Source: Anaerolineae bacterium
GTDB lineage: Bacteria > Chloroflexota > Anaerolineae > Aggregatilineales > UBA2796
NCBI GenBank assembly: GCA_019637615.1
Contig: JAHBVJ010000014.1
Span: forward strand, 1-64,000
Reading direction: 5' to 3'
Length of the DNA stretch: 64,000 bases
The translations under genes and the position numbers were made by a program. This document shows positions 8,780 through 16,964 of the stretch, in pieces. Under the pieces are notes generated by a model. It was not told the DNA's origin and ran no database searches. It saw only the letters and a list, made by a program, of their open reading frames with translations. Every line of letters starts with the position of its first letter. Position 1 is the stretch's first letter.

Positions 8780-10813
8780 GTGCAGCGTTTTAGTTTATTT
8801 GTCATCATCATTGTTCTGCTGCTGGCAGCGGCCTTGCGCATCATAGGTCTCTCGTGGCTGCCATCTGGCCTGAGCGATCCTGAGATCACTGACATCACGA
8901 TTGCGTGGGCGATGCGGCAGGGTGAAGTGGCCTCGTTTTACCGCGTCAATGATACGGATGGTGGGCGCGAAGGGTTGTATCCGCTGGTACAGGCCATCAC
9001 GGGCAGCGTCTCGGGCACGGGCAGCCTCAACCTGCGCATTCTTTCCGTGTGGTGCGGTCTCGTGAGCGTTGCACTGATGTATGCCCTCGGTAAGCGCCTG
9101 TTCGGCACCTTCGCGGGATTGATTGCGGCGGCGACGCTGACAGTCACCTTCTGGCCTGTCTTGCTCTCGCGGTTGGCGATGCACGAAACACTGCTGCTGC
9201 CCATTGCCTGTGCAGCCCTGTTAGCACTGTCCCATGCGCTCAATCTAAAACGTGTCATCGAGCCGGATCAGCCTAGTACACGGGCTTACATGGCGCTCGG
9301 TGTGACGGCGGCAGCACTGGCCTATACCCATTGGACAGGGCTGGTTATGGTGCCGTTCGCGGTATGTTATGTCGCGTTCCTGATCTTCACGCGGCATCCG
9401 ATTTCGCGACGGGTGCTCAATGCGGGCACGTTCTCGTTCGTGATCGCATTGATCCTCGGCATTCCGTATCTGACATTCACTTTGCGCGCGTTCCGCCTCA
9501 GCGGCTTTTATTCGCTGTGGGCGACTCGTCCGGAAAGTCTGGGCGGGCTGGTCGGCAGCACGATCAATACATTATTGGCGGTCGTCGTGCGCGGCGATCC
9601 GTCGGTTGCGCATAATCTAGCCGCTCAACCCTTGTTGGGGCTGCTTTCCCTCGCTCTGTTCGTGATGGGCTTGATCGTGGCGATTGACCAACGCCGCGCT
9701 GCCAATATGGCCTTCGTCTTGATGTCGCTCGTGTTCGGGCTGCTGCCGTCCATGTGGAGCCGAACCGCGCCCGATTTCAGCAATATGGTGATGGCGATTC
9801 CGGCGATCATGCTGCTGGTCGGTTTAGGGGCGCAGTGGATCGTAGAAACGTTATTCCAGCAACCCGCGCCGATGCGCAGCGCACAGGTGATGTTGATCAC
9901 CCTGTTGATTATTGGCGTGAGCGGTTATGCGACACAACGAGCGCTGTTCACGCAGTGGCCTTATCAGCGCGGTGTAATGAAGCAATATCGCTCGACGCTT
10001 GGCTATCTCGCCGCTTGGCTGGATCGTAACACTGATGATGTGACTACCGCGATCTGCACCTTCAATCTGGATGATAGTCCACGATCGATCTCTGACCCGA
10101 CGCTGCTCCGCTTGATGATGCATCGTGACTCCTCGAATCTGCGCTTTAGCGACTGCCTAACGGGGATGGTCTTGACGCGGGGTGGCGATACGCAGCGCAT
10201 CGCCTTTGCCGATCCTGATGGCGCAGCCGCCGTTTCCCCCGTGTTGAAGGATTGGCTACAAGAAGCGCAAGATGTACCCATCCCCGGTCTGCCGGAAAAT
10301 TCCGTCGTGCAGATCAATGTCAAAGACCAGCTTGCCAATGTGCTAGGACAGGTGACGATGGGCAGTGTCTCGTGGGCACCCGACGCCGCTGGAACCTCAG
10401 CAGAGGCGAAATTGCCGGTGCGAATGGGGTATAATCTCACCTTTGAAGGCTATCTGATCGTGCCTAGCAAGCAGTTCAAGGTAGGGGACATCATCACCTT
10501 GATCACTTATTGGCGGGTAGATGGTCAGCAGGAGCCGGATCTACAATTTTTCGCACACCTTTCCCGTGACCCGGAAACTGATCCGATCCGTCAGAATGAT
10601 ATTCTGCGGGTAGAGGCGACCACCTTACAGGATCGTGACATCGTGATTCAGGTGATCCCATTTGCGCCGCTGCCGCCCACTTTCCCCGATGGGGATTATC
10701 GGATTTCGGTCGGCGCTTATCGGAAAGACACGGGCGAACGTTTTCCAGTATATGATCAAGATGTACCGCGTGGTAACCGTCTATTCCTCGATTCGATTCA
10801 GGTGCAGCGATAA
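8780..10813 (+). CDS. GT39/PMT-like membrane glycosyltransferase
   Basis: A 677-residue multi-pass membrane protein starting at GTG. After the first helix (FVIIIVLLLAAALRIIGL) an extracytoplasmic loop carries SDPEITDITIAWAM, where the acidic residue after helix 1 fits the GT39/ArnT pattern that uses a polyprenyl-phosphate sugar donor. About ten further helices run to residue 400; the C-terminal 250 residues are soluble and rich in beta strands. It probably transfers a sugar or other group to lipid or protein on the outer face of the membrane. It is followed 42 bp downstream by rnz. The acceptor and donor are not known. Confidence 0.8.
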   Translation: MQRFSLFVIIIVLLLAAALRIIGLSWLPSGLSDPEITDITIAWAMRQGEVASFYRVNDTDGGREGLYPLVQAITGSVSGTGSLNLRILSVWCGLVSVALMYALGKRLFGTFAGLIAAATLTVTFWPVLLSRLAMHETLLLPIACAALLALSHALNLKRVIEPDQPSTRAYMALGVTAAALAYTHWTGLVMVPFAVCYVAFLIFTRHPISRRVLNAGTFSFVIALILGIPYLTFTLRAFRLSGFYSLWATRPESLGGLVGSTINTLLAVVVRGDPSVAHNLAAQPLLGLLSLALFVMGLIVAIDQRRAANMAFVLMSLVFGLLPSMWSRTAPDFSNMVMAIPAIMLLVGLGAQWIVETLFQQPAPMRSAQVMLITLLIIGVSGYATQRALFTQWPYQRGVMKQYRSTLGYLAAWLDRNTDDVTTAICTFNLDDSPRSISDPTLLRLMMHRDSSNLRFSDCLTGMVLTRGGDTQRIAFADPDGAAAVSPVLKDWLQEAQDVPIPGLPENSVVQINVKDQLANVLGQVTMGSVSWAPDAAGTSAEAKLPVRMGYNLTFEGYLIVPSKQFKVGDIITLITYWRVDGQQEPDLQFFAHLSRDPETDPIRQNDILRVEATTLQDRDIVIQVIPFAPLPPTFPDGDYRISVGAYRKDTGERFPVYDQDVPRGNRLFLDSIQVQR

Positions 10814-10855
10814 GTACGCCTGAATCAAGGGCGCTGCCCGCGTTGGAGCAAGTTC

Positions 10856-11854
10856 ATGTTTGAAGTTCTATTTTTGGGGACGGCGGCTTCGGCTCCGTCC
10901 GTGCATCGCGGTTTAGCTGCACATGTCATCATGGCGAAGGAGTACCGCTTCCTGCTCGACTGCGGTGAAGGCACACAACGCCAATTACTCCGTAGCGGGA
11001 TCGGGTTCCGGCGCTTGAATCGCGTACTGCTCACACACGGGCACTTGGATCACATTCTCGGTCTCGGCGGACTGCTCTCTACGCTGATCCGTTGGGAGAA
11101 TATGGAGTCGTTGGAAATCTATGGCGGACGTTGGGCGCTTGACCGCGTTCACGATCTGCTGTTCGGGATCGTGCTGCGAGATGAGCAAAATAACTATCCG
11201 ATTGAACTCTACGAGTTGAAAACGGGCGTCTTTTTCGAGGATAAAGACTTCACCGTGAGCGCCTTCCCCGTCACGCATCGCGGCCCCGGCTGCTTCGGGT
11301 TCACGTTTCAGGAGAAGCCACGCCGCCCCTTCCTGAATGATAAAGCCGCCGCATTGGGGGTTCCGATGGGGCCGGAGCGTGCCAAACTGGTGCGCGGTGA
11401 GCCGATCACGCTGACGGATGGGCGCGTGATCCACCCTGACGATGTGCTTGGACCCGATCTACCCGGTGCGCGGTACGTCCATATTGGCGACGTAGGACGC
11501 ACCGACAACATCGTGCAATATGTGCGGGATGCGCACGCGCTGGTGATCGAATCTACCTATTTAGACGCCGAAAGCGAGATGGCGCGACTGTTCGGCCATA
11601 TGACGGCGGCACAAGCGGCACGGTTAGCCGTCGAAGCCAACGTCAAAACGTTGATCTTGACACATATTTCGCACCGCAGCCGCGAACGGGATGTGCTGGC
11701 GGAAGCGCGGGCGATCTTCCCGAATACTTATGTGGCGCGGGATTTTGATCGGTTCGTCATCAGCAAAGAGAAACCCGTTGAGCGCATCTCGCCAAGCCGT
11801 GACAAGAACCGCGTGACGACTGTCGAAGCGAACGACATCGATGAAGACGAATAG
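10856..11854 (+). CDS. rnz: Ribonuclease Z
   Basis: Endonuclease that trims 3' ends of tRNA precursors lacking an encoded CCA; this fits the tRNA-Arg gene 660 bp away, which has no CCA. It is a metallo-beta-lactamase fold protein of 332 residues. The zinc motif is THGHLDHILGL (His61, His63, Asp65, His66); further ligand blocks are PVTHRGPGCFGF, HIGDVGRTDNI and ILTHISHRS. The gap-free match along the family gives good confidence. The C-terminal 30 residues are a charged tail. It is last of three co-directional genes and converges with the HAD gene, with three bases between stops. Confidence 0.95.
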   Translation: MFEVLFLGTAASAPSVHRGLAAHVIMAKEYRFLLDCGEGTQRQLLRSGIGFRRLNRVLLTHGHLDHILGLGGLLSTLIRWENMESLEIYGGRWALDRVHDLLFGIVLRDEQNNYPIELYELKTGVFFEDKDFTVSAFPVTHRGPGCFGFTFQEKPRRPFLNDKAAALGVPMGPERAKLVRGEPITLTDGRVIHPDDVLGPDLPGARYVHIGDVGRTDNIVQYVRDAHALVIESTYLDAESEMARLFGHMTAAQAARLAVEANVKTLILTHISHRSRERDVLAEARAIFPNTYVARDFDRFVISKEKPVERISPSRDKNRVTTVEANDIDEDE

Positions 11855-11857
11855 AGG

Positions 11858-12394
11858 CTAGGGAAGCGAATTTTCATGTTCCAGATTGTCGAGCACATCC
11901 AGCAAGGCTAAGGGCGTTTTGATGGTGAACTGCGGCCGTTCCAATTCATCGGCTGGAATTTTTGAACGGCGCGGTGCCCAATCCAGCCATACGCTGATCA
12001 TGCACATAGCATTCGCGCCTTTGATGTCACGTTCCAGATTGTTGCCAACCATCACGACTTGGGGAGCAGCTTCGTATGGTATCCCTAATTGATCGAGCGC
12101 CGTACGGAACATCAAGGCATCTGGTTTGCTCACGCCGAGAACATCGGAGATGACATAGGCATCAAATAGCTCGTAGATGCCCGATGGCCCAAGATTGTTG
12201 GTGAACGTTGCCGATGGGCCGTCGGCAACCAAGGCCAAGCGATAGCCGCGCCGTTTGAGTTCCCACATCAATTCCGGCGCACCGGGGATATAGTCGGCTC
12301 TTAAGGATACTCCCTGTTCATTTTTCTCTTCTGTACCCTCGTCAATGAGCGTGTCGCCGCAATCCAAGCAGATCGCCAAAATCCGTTTCCCCAT
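11858..12394 (-). CDS. HAD-superfamily hydrolase
   Basis: A 178-residue phosphatase-like protein. Motif I is DCGDTLID near the N-terminus (both aspartates present), motif II lies in the ALVADGPSA region, motif III includes the lysine of VSKPDALMF, and motif IV is VMVGNNLERDIKGA. In motif IV the usual GDD/GDS is GNNLERD, which keeps one acidic residue. The short cap suggests a small-molecule phosphatase of the phosphoglycolate phosphatase type; the substrate cannot be named. It overlaps nothing and is convergent with rnz. Confidence 0.82.
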   Translation of the reverse strand: MGKRILAICLDCGDTLIDEGTEEKNEQGVSLRADYIPGAPELMWELKRRGYRLALVADGPSATFTNNLGPSGIYELFDAYVISDVLGVSKPDALMFRTALDQLGIPYEAAPQVVMVGNNLERDIKGANAMCMISVWLDWAPRRSKIPADELERPQFTIKTPLALLDVLDNLEHENSLP

Positions 12395-12517
12395 GAAGGC
12401 ATCCTTATTGATGATGAACCGTGCTGGTCGCCTCTGAACACCGCTGAATCGACGGCTGAAAACAAAAGGATGTGGTCATGTGCCACATCCTCTGCTGATT
12501 CATTTTCGCTAACCTTG

Positions 12518-12589
12518 TGTCCCCGGTGGGAATCGAACCCACGCTTTCGGCTCCGGAGGCCGACGCTCTATCCGCTGAGCTACGGGGAC
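12518..12589 (-). tRNA. tRNA-Arg (anticodon CCG)
   Basis: A full cloverleaf is visible on the minus strand. The acceptor arm pairs GTCCCCG with CGGGGAC and has discriminator A. The D arm pairs GCTC with GAGC, the anticodon arm pairs TCGGC with GCCGA around the loop CTCCGGA (anticodon CCG, reading CGG), and the T arm pairs GTGGG with CCCAC around TTCGATT. It is 72 nt long, has no intron, and the 3' CCA is not encoded (CAAGG follows), so CCA must be added after RNase Z or exonuclease processing. Confidence 0.97.
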
Positions 12590-12754
12590 GCATGTAAACC
12601 ATCTTACTCACTTCCACCCACAGAGTCAAGATTCAGCTTTCCCGTCAGGCGTGACCGAATCGGGCCGACAGTATTCTTCTCATCACCTTCTTCTCACCCC
12701 GCTAACGCGTGATGGTGGTATGATCGAACCGACTTACGGTTGAGGTCGATTTTT

Positions 12755-13702
12755 ATGGATATTGCTGCACAGTTATCGGTTTTTACAACGCGGTTCCTTG
12801 GGATATTCATCGAGGCAGTGGCGTTCTTGCTGCTCGGTTCGCTGGTATCGGGGTTGATCGCCGTGTTCGTCAGCAACGACGACATCACACGCTTGATGCC
12901 CCGTAATCCGGTGGCGGCGGTGCTGGTCGGCAGTCTGCTCGGCTTCATCTTTCCGGTGTGCGAGTGCGGCGTCGTGCCAGTGACACGACGGCTGTATCAA
13001 AAAGGGCTGCCCGTCTCCGTTGGCGTGACATTCTTGCTGGCAGCGCCTGTCGTCAATCCGATTGTGCTGGCGAGCACCTATGCGGCGTTCAACCAATCGC
13101 CATACTTCGTGCCGATTCTGGTGGGACGCTATGTGATCACGCTGATCATGGCCGTGAGCATCGGGCTGTTGTTCACGCTGCAAAACCGTCCACAGCGGCT
13201 GCTCAATCCGCGCGCGCTGGCGACCTTGGCGGGCGGGACCCACGCGGCGGGATCGCTGCCCCGCACCGGACGGAGTGCGCTGCTGCCCGGTCTGCGCGAG
13301 GCAATGCGACTGGCAGGCGATGACTTCTTCGACATGGGACGTTATCTGGTGGTCGGGACGGTGCTGGCGGCGGCGATGCAAACCTTTGTGCCACAAGAAG
13401 CGCTACGCGGAGTGGCGATCCATCCGATCCAATCGGTGCTGGCGATGGCGGCACTGGCCTTTATCCTGTCGCTGTGCAGCACTACCGATGCAATCTTGGC
13501 GCTGTCGTTCGCCAATCCGGCGACGGGCTTCACCGTCGGATCGCTGTTGACGTTCCTGACCTTTGGCCCGATGGTGGACATCAAGAGCACGATGATGTAT
13601 CTGGGCATTTTCTCGCGCAAGACGGTGCTATACATGGTGCTGCTGCCGTTGTTGATCTCGGTGTTGATCGGTATCTGGCTGAATTTGAATGTGCGGTTCT
13701 AG
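12755..13702 (+). CDS. YraQ/DUF318-type permease
   Basis: A 315-residue membrane protein of the UPF0718/DUF318 permease family, with about eight helices. The hallmark Cys-rich segment is GFIFPVCECGVVPVTRRL, followed by GVTFLLAAPVVNPIVLASTY; the second repeat holds LSLCSTTDAILALSF and FLTFGPMVDIKSTMMYLG. The ATG at 12755 is chosen over TTG at 12740 because TGAGG lies eight bases upstream. It forms an operon with the TIGR03943 protein nine bases downstream. In Bacillus subtilis a homologous pair (ycgR/ycgQ) belongs to the zinc-responsive Zur regulon, so metal handling is a reasonable guess, but I see no Zur box here. Confidence 0.88.
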   Translation: MDIAAQLSVFTTRFLGIFIEAVAFLLLGSLVSGLIAVFVSNDDITRLMPRNPVAAVLVGSLLGFIFPVCECGVVPVTRRLYQKGLPVSVGVTFLLAAPVVNPIVLASTYAAFNQSPYFVPILVGRYVITLIMAVSIGLLFTLQNRPQRLLNPRALATLAGGTHAAGSLPRTGRSALLPGLREAMRLAGDDFFDMGRYLVVGTVLAAAMQTFVPQEALRGVAIHPIQSVLAMAALAFILSLCSTTDAILALSFANPATGFTVGSLLTFLTFGPMVDIKSTMMYLGIFSRKTVLYMVLLPLLISVLIGIWLNLNVRF

Positions 13703-13710
13703 GAGGCGAT

Positions 13711-14463
13711 ATGCGGACACGTTTATGGGTGCGGAATGTGTTGTTGGTGCTGCTGGGACTGTTCTTCCTCGATACGCTGATTACCGGACGCGTGACGATC
13801 TACGTGAATCAGAGCTTCCAATGGTTGGCGGGCTTCGCGGGCATCGCCTTTTTGCTGCTTGGCATTGTCGGGATCGCTGAATTGATGCGGATGCCGCCGC
13901 CGGATGCCAAAGACGCTTTGGAGCGCGATCCGAAGGCGCACATTCATGGCACGGTTCCCTCGTGGCCTGTGCTGACGATCATCGCGGTGCCGCTGGCGCT
14001 CGGCATTCTCGTGCCAGCACGACCACTCGGCGCTTCGGCGGTTAACGCAGACGGGCTGACAACCTCGCTAGCAGTGTCGCAACAGGGCGGCGCGACTTTC
14101 TCGATCCCACCGTCAGAACGCAACATGATGGATTGGCTGCGGGCGTTCGGCAACAGCACCGATATGGACGAGTTCAACGGGCAGCAGGCCGAGGTCGTCG
14201 GTTTTGTGTACCATGATGTACGCTTGGATGATAAAATACAATTTTTCGCCATGCGCTTCATCGTGTCGTGCTGCGTGGCGGATGCGACTTCCATCGGTCT
14301 GGTGGTCGAGTCGCCGGACGCCGCGAAATATACTTCCGATGGTTGGGTGAAGGTGACGGGCAAATTCCAAGCGCAAGAAGTGGCAGGGCAACGCACGCCC
14401 GTTTTGATCGCGGACAGTATCGAGAGCGTTGAACAGCCTGAGCATCCTTACCTGTACCCGTGA
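13711..14463 (+). CDS. TIGR03943 family putative permease subunit
   Basis: A 250-residue protein with two N-terminal helices (RNVLLVLLGLFFLDTLITG and WLAGFAGIAFLLLGIVGIAE), a third near 93-110, and a soluble extracytoplasmic domain. The signature in that domain is the MRFIVSCCVADATSIGL stretch with paired cysteines, then the DGWVKVTGKF beta-barrel-like segment. Family members are found beside DUF318 permeases, as here. The start is set by AGGAGG seven bases before the ATG at 13711; a longer frame reaching back into the permease gene is a shadow. The function is unknown, but it probably works with the permease. Confidence 0.88.
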   Translation: MRTRLWVRNVLLVLLGLFFLDTLITGRVTIYVNQSFQWLAGFAGIAFLLLGIVGIAELMRMPPPDAKDALERDPKAHIHGTVPSWPVLTIIAVPLALGILVPARPLGASAVNADGLTTSLAVSQQGGATFSIPPSERNMMDWLRAFGNSTDMDEFNGQQAEVVGFVYHDVRLDDKIQFFAMRFIVSCCVADATSIGLVVESPDAAKYTSDGWVKVTGKFQAQEVAGQRTPVLIADSIESVEQPEHPYLYP

Positions 14464-14472
14464 TAGGATGTC

Positions 14473-15303
14473 GTGAGTAACCTCAACTTCGTCTTCGCGT
14501 TTCTCGTGATCTGCGGCGTGGTGATCATCGCTTTGTTGATCGCGGATATACGTAAGGGTGCAGAAAGCTCCGCCGAAGCATCATTTCACGCGGTGGCGCG
14601 TCCGTTTGCTATTCAAGCGGATGTTTTCCAACGGTATTTTCAACGGTTGCAGCAAGCAATACGTATGCATCCCGTGCCGATCCTCGGCTGGATTGAGAGC
14701 GCGTTCTGGTTGATCATCCTGTTTTCGATCATCGATCATGTCCTCGCGCCGCGCACCAGCACCACAGGTCAGATTATCTGGGCGCTGACCATCGGCCCGC
14801 ATGAAGCCGGTCACTTCATCTGCAACCCGTTCGGTACGCTAATCATGTTCGCGGGCGGCTCGATCTGGCAGGTGTTGTTCTGGCTAGGGTTGGCGCTGGT
14901 TACGCTGTTTATCCGGCGACAAGTGACGTTTACGATGGTGCTGTGGGCGATCACGGGGCACAGTTTTATCAATCTGGCGGTGTACATCGGGGACGCACGC
15001 AGCAAACAACTGCCGCTACTGTTCGGGATGGGATCGGAGCATCACGACTGGGCGAATATTCTGGGGATGCTGAACTTGCTGCAATTCGATACGACGCTGG
15101 CGGCGTTATCAACGCTGATCGGCATCGCGATTGTATTGAGTGCGGTCATTGTGGGGATCACCACGGCATGGTTTTTGCCACGCGTACGCTTGGGGAAATT
15201 CCCGCGCCTGATGAACAGCTTCAATCCGTTAAGGGCGTTGATCGATGGCGTGACGGGGCGGCAGTGGGTATTCGCGGTGGAGACGCCGAATGAGGTAGGC
15301 TAA
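14473..15303 (+). CDS. Multi-pass membrane protein with HEAGH metalloprotease-like motif
   Basis: A 276-residue protein starting at GTG, nine bases after the TIGR03943 gene and probably in its operon. About six helices are predicted. Residues 110-114 read HEAGH, a perfect HExxH zinc motif at the start of a hydrophobic segment (TIGPHEAGHFICNPFG), followed by GGSIWQVLFWLGLAL. A later segment has GHSFINLAVYIGDARS and GSEHHDWANILG, where extra histidines and acidic residues could complete a metal site. This layout recalls M50-type intramembrane proteases, but the LDG motif of site-2 proteases is not seen. A metal-dependent membrane enzyme is inference only. Confidence 0.65.
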   Translation: MSNLNFVFAFLVICGVVIIALLIADIRKGAESSAEASFHAVARPFAIQADVFQRYFQRLQQAIRMHPVPILGWIESAFWLIILFSIIDHVLAPRTSTTGQIIWALTIGPHEAGHFICNPFGTLIMFAGGSIWQVLFWLGLALVTLFIRRQVTFTMVLWAITGHSFINLAVYIGDARSKQLPLLFGMGSEHHDWANILGMLNLLQFDTTLAALSTLIGIAIVLSAVIVGITTAWFLPRVRLGKFPRLMNSFNPLRALIDGVTGRQWVFAVETPNEVG

Positions 15304-15313
15304 TCGTAACGCG

Positions 15314-15871
15314 TTATTCTACGCCGTAAAAGACATCGGCTACCTTGAGTGAGAAACCGGACAGTACGTCCCCACCGTTCAAGGTGCCAGTCAACTCTAC
15401 AATCTGAACCTTTTCTCCGCGCGAGTAGACTTCCACACGTTTTTTAGTAGGATCAACAACCCACAGTAATGTACCCGCCTTCAGATAATTGCCGATCTTG
15501 ACACGCATACTGCTCTCATCATTCGAGTGCGATAGCACTTCTACCGCAAGATCGGGCGCAGCGGGAATATATGATTTGCCGGTGGGCTTGGGATACTTTT
15601 CTTTCGAGATGAAGGCACAATCGGGGATGTAATCCTCGTCGGCTACGCGATAACCGCCATCTGCGCCGCTGACGAAACCAAGTTTATGCGCACGCACATA
15701 CACGGACAATTCGCCGCCAACATTCATGCCCACCAACGACGAAATATCATTGGAAACCACTTCGATGATCTCTCCTCCGATGTACTGCAAGCGCCGATCC
15801 CGGTTGGCTGGCAAGGTTGCCCATTCCTCGAACGCCTCGATTGTCATGTGGACGCGTGGTTGTGTGACCAT
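15314..15871 (-). CDS. Uma2 family (DUF820) putative restriction-endonuclease-fold protein
   Basis: A 185-residue protein with the PD-(D/E)xK-like core of the Uma2 family: YIGGEIIEVVS, then DYIPDCAFISKEKYP, PDLAVEVLSHSND, KIGNYLKAGTLLWVVDP and a C-terminal LSGFSLKVADVF. These proteins are abundant in Cyanobacteria and Chloroflexota and their role is unsettled; nuclease activity is assumed from the fold. The ATG at 15871 has GAGG eight bases upstream and is preferred to the TTG at 15877. It lies convergent to the HEAGH gene, with 10 bp between stops. Confidence 0.87.
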   Translation of the reverse strand: MVTQPRVHMTIEAFEEWATLPANRDRRLQYIGGEIIEVVSNDISSLVGMNVGGELSVYVRAHKLGFVSGADGGYRVADEDYIPDCAFISKEKYPKPTGKSYIPAAPDLAVEVLSHSNDESSMRVKIGNYLKAGTLLWVVDPTKKRVEVYSRGEKVQIVELTGTLNGGDVLSGFSLKVADVFYGVE

Positions 15872-15923
15872 GACCAATGCCTCATCTCATTGCAATGAGT
15901 ATTATAGCGGCGATGCGTGTTGG

Positions 15924-16964
15924 CTACACTTGAATCACGTTGCCGGCAGCGGCGCGGAGCAGCCGATCGCGAATGGCGAGGCCGTGCCCTTTGGTGGGGA
16001 AGGCACGGGCGAGGATGATGTCTACCTGTGCCTGTTCCATTTCTCGCAGGCTGGCGTACAAGCGCTGCGCGATGGTGGCGAGATCGGTCAGTGAGCCGAG
16101 CGCGATGAAATGGACAGCGGGCAGATCAAGCGCGGCGCGATCCTCTTCCGCCGCCAGAATACCGACGGAAACGCCTTCGGTTAGATTGCGCTCGGCTTCT
16201 AAGCGAATAGCCTCGCGCACACTGTAGTTATCGCCTTCGAACAGGATCAGCGGTGCATCCGGCGAATAATGCTTAAGCAGCATCCCCGGCGCGGTCATGG
16301 CCTCGTCAGAGACGTCCGATAAGCGCTCTGCCACCTGAATATCCGGCAAATAGGTGCGGATGGTTTCCAGCGACAGCCCGCCGGGGCGCAGTAACCGTGG
16401 CGGATCGCTGGTGACATCCACAATGCTCGATTCGACCCCGACCGCCGTAACGCCCGCGTCCAAGATCATGGCGACACTGCCGTTCAGATCATCGTAAACA
16501 TGCTGCGCCGAGGTCGGGCTGGTGTGGGCAAAGCGGTTGGCGCTCGGCGCGGCTATCGGCACGCCCGCCGCGCGGATCAGGGCAAGGGCGATGGGATGAT
16601 CGGGCATCCGCAGCCCAATCGTGTCAAGGCCAGCGCTGACCAGCGTCGGCACGACGGACGGACGCTTGACGATCAGTGTGAGCGGCGCAGGCCAGAGCGC
16701 GGCAAGTCCTTCGGCAGCGGGTGGCAGATCGAAGGGGACGCGGCGCAGCATGTCGAGATCGCTGACGTGGACGATTAATGGATCGGTGGAGGGGCGACCT
16801 TTGGCGGCAAAAATCTTGGCGACGGCCTCCGCGTTGAGGGCATTCGCACCGAGTCCGTAGACGGTTTCGGTAGGGAAAGCCACTAATTCGCCTTCACGCA
16901 GCAGACGCGCTGCTTCATAGATGGCGGGATCGTCGGCGCTATGGACGGGTACGATGCGCGTCAT
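15924..16964 (-). CDS. ywlC: Threonylcarbamoyl-AMP synthase (Sua5/YwlC type)
   Basis: Makes L-threonylcarbamoyl-AMP from threonine, bicarbonate and ATP, the first step of the t6A37 modification of ANN-decoding tRNAs. The YrdC domain fills the first 200 residues (LLREGELVAFPTETVYGLGA, KIFAAKGRPSTDPLIVHV, LWPAPLTLIVKR, GVPIAAPSANRF), and the Sua5 C-terminal domain follows after the TAPGMLLKHYSPDAPL linker. Total 346 residues. The ATG at 16964 overlaps the stop of the upstream oxidoreductase gene as TGATG, so translation is probably coupled; a GTG at 16967 is the alternative start. Confidence 0.95.
   Translation of the reverse strand: MTRIVPVHSADDPAIYEAARLLREGELVAFPTETVYGLGANALNAEAVAKIFAAKGRPSTDPLIVHVSDLDMLRRVPFDLPPAAEGLAALWPAPLTLIVKRPSVVPTLVSAGLDTIGLRMPDHPIALALIRAAGVPIAAPSANRFAHTSPTSAQHVYDDLNGSVAMILDAGVTAVGVESSIVDVTSDPPRLLRPGGLSLETIRTYLPDIQVAERLSDVSDEAMTAPGMLLKHYSPDAPLILFEGDNYSVREAIRLEAERNLTEGVSVGILAAEEDRAALDLPAVHFIALGSLTDLATIAQRLYASLREMEQAQVDIILARAFPTKGHGLAIRDRLLRAAAGNVIQV

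Noticed and set aside
12740..12754. TTG start for the YraQ-type permease
   Set aside because: The in-frame ATG at 12755 has a well spaced TGAGG, and that sequence would be coding under the TTG start.
12681..12754. Zur operator upstream of the permease operon
   Set aside because: I looked for a TGATAATnATTATCA-like palindrome because of the Bacillus precedent; only a weak AACCG/CGGTT pair is present.
13474..13710. N-terminal extension of the TIGR03943 protein inside the permease gene
   Set aside because: The extension lies wholly in another gene's frame, while AGGAGG precedes the ATG at 13711.
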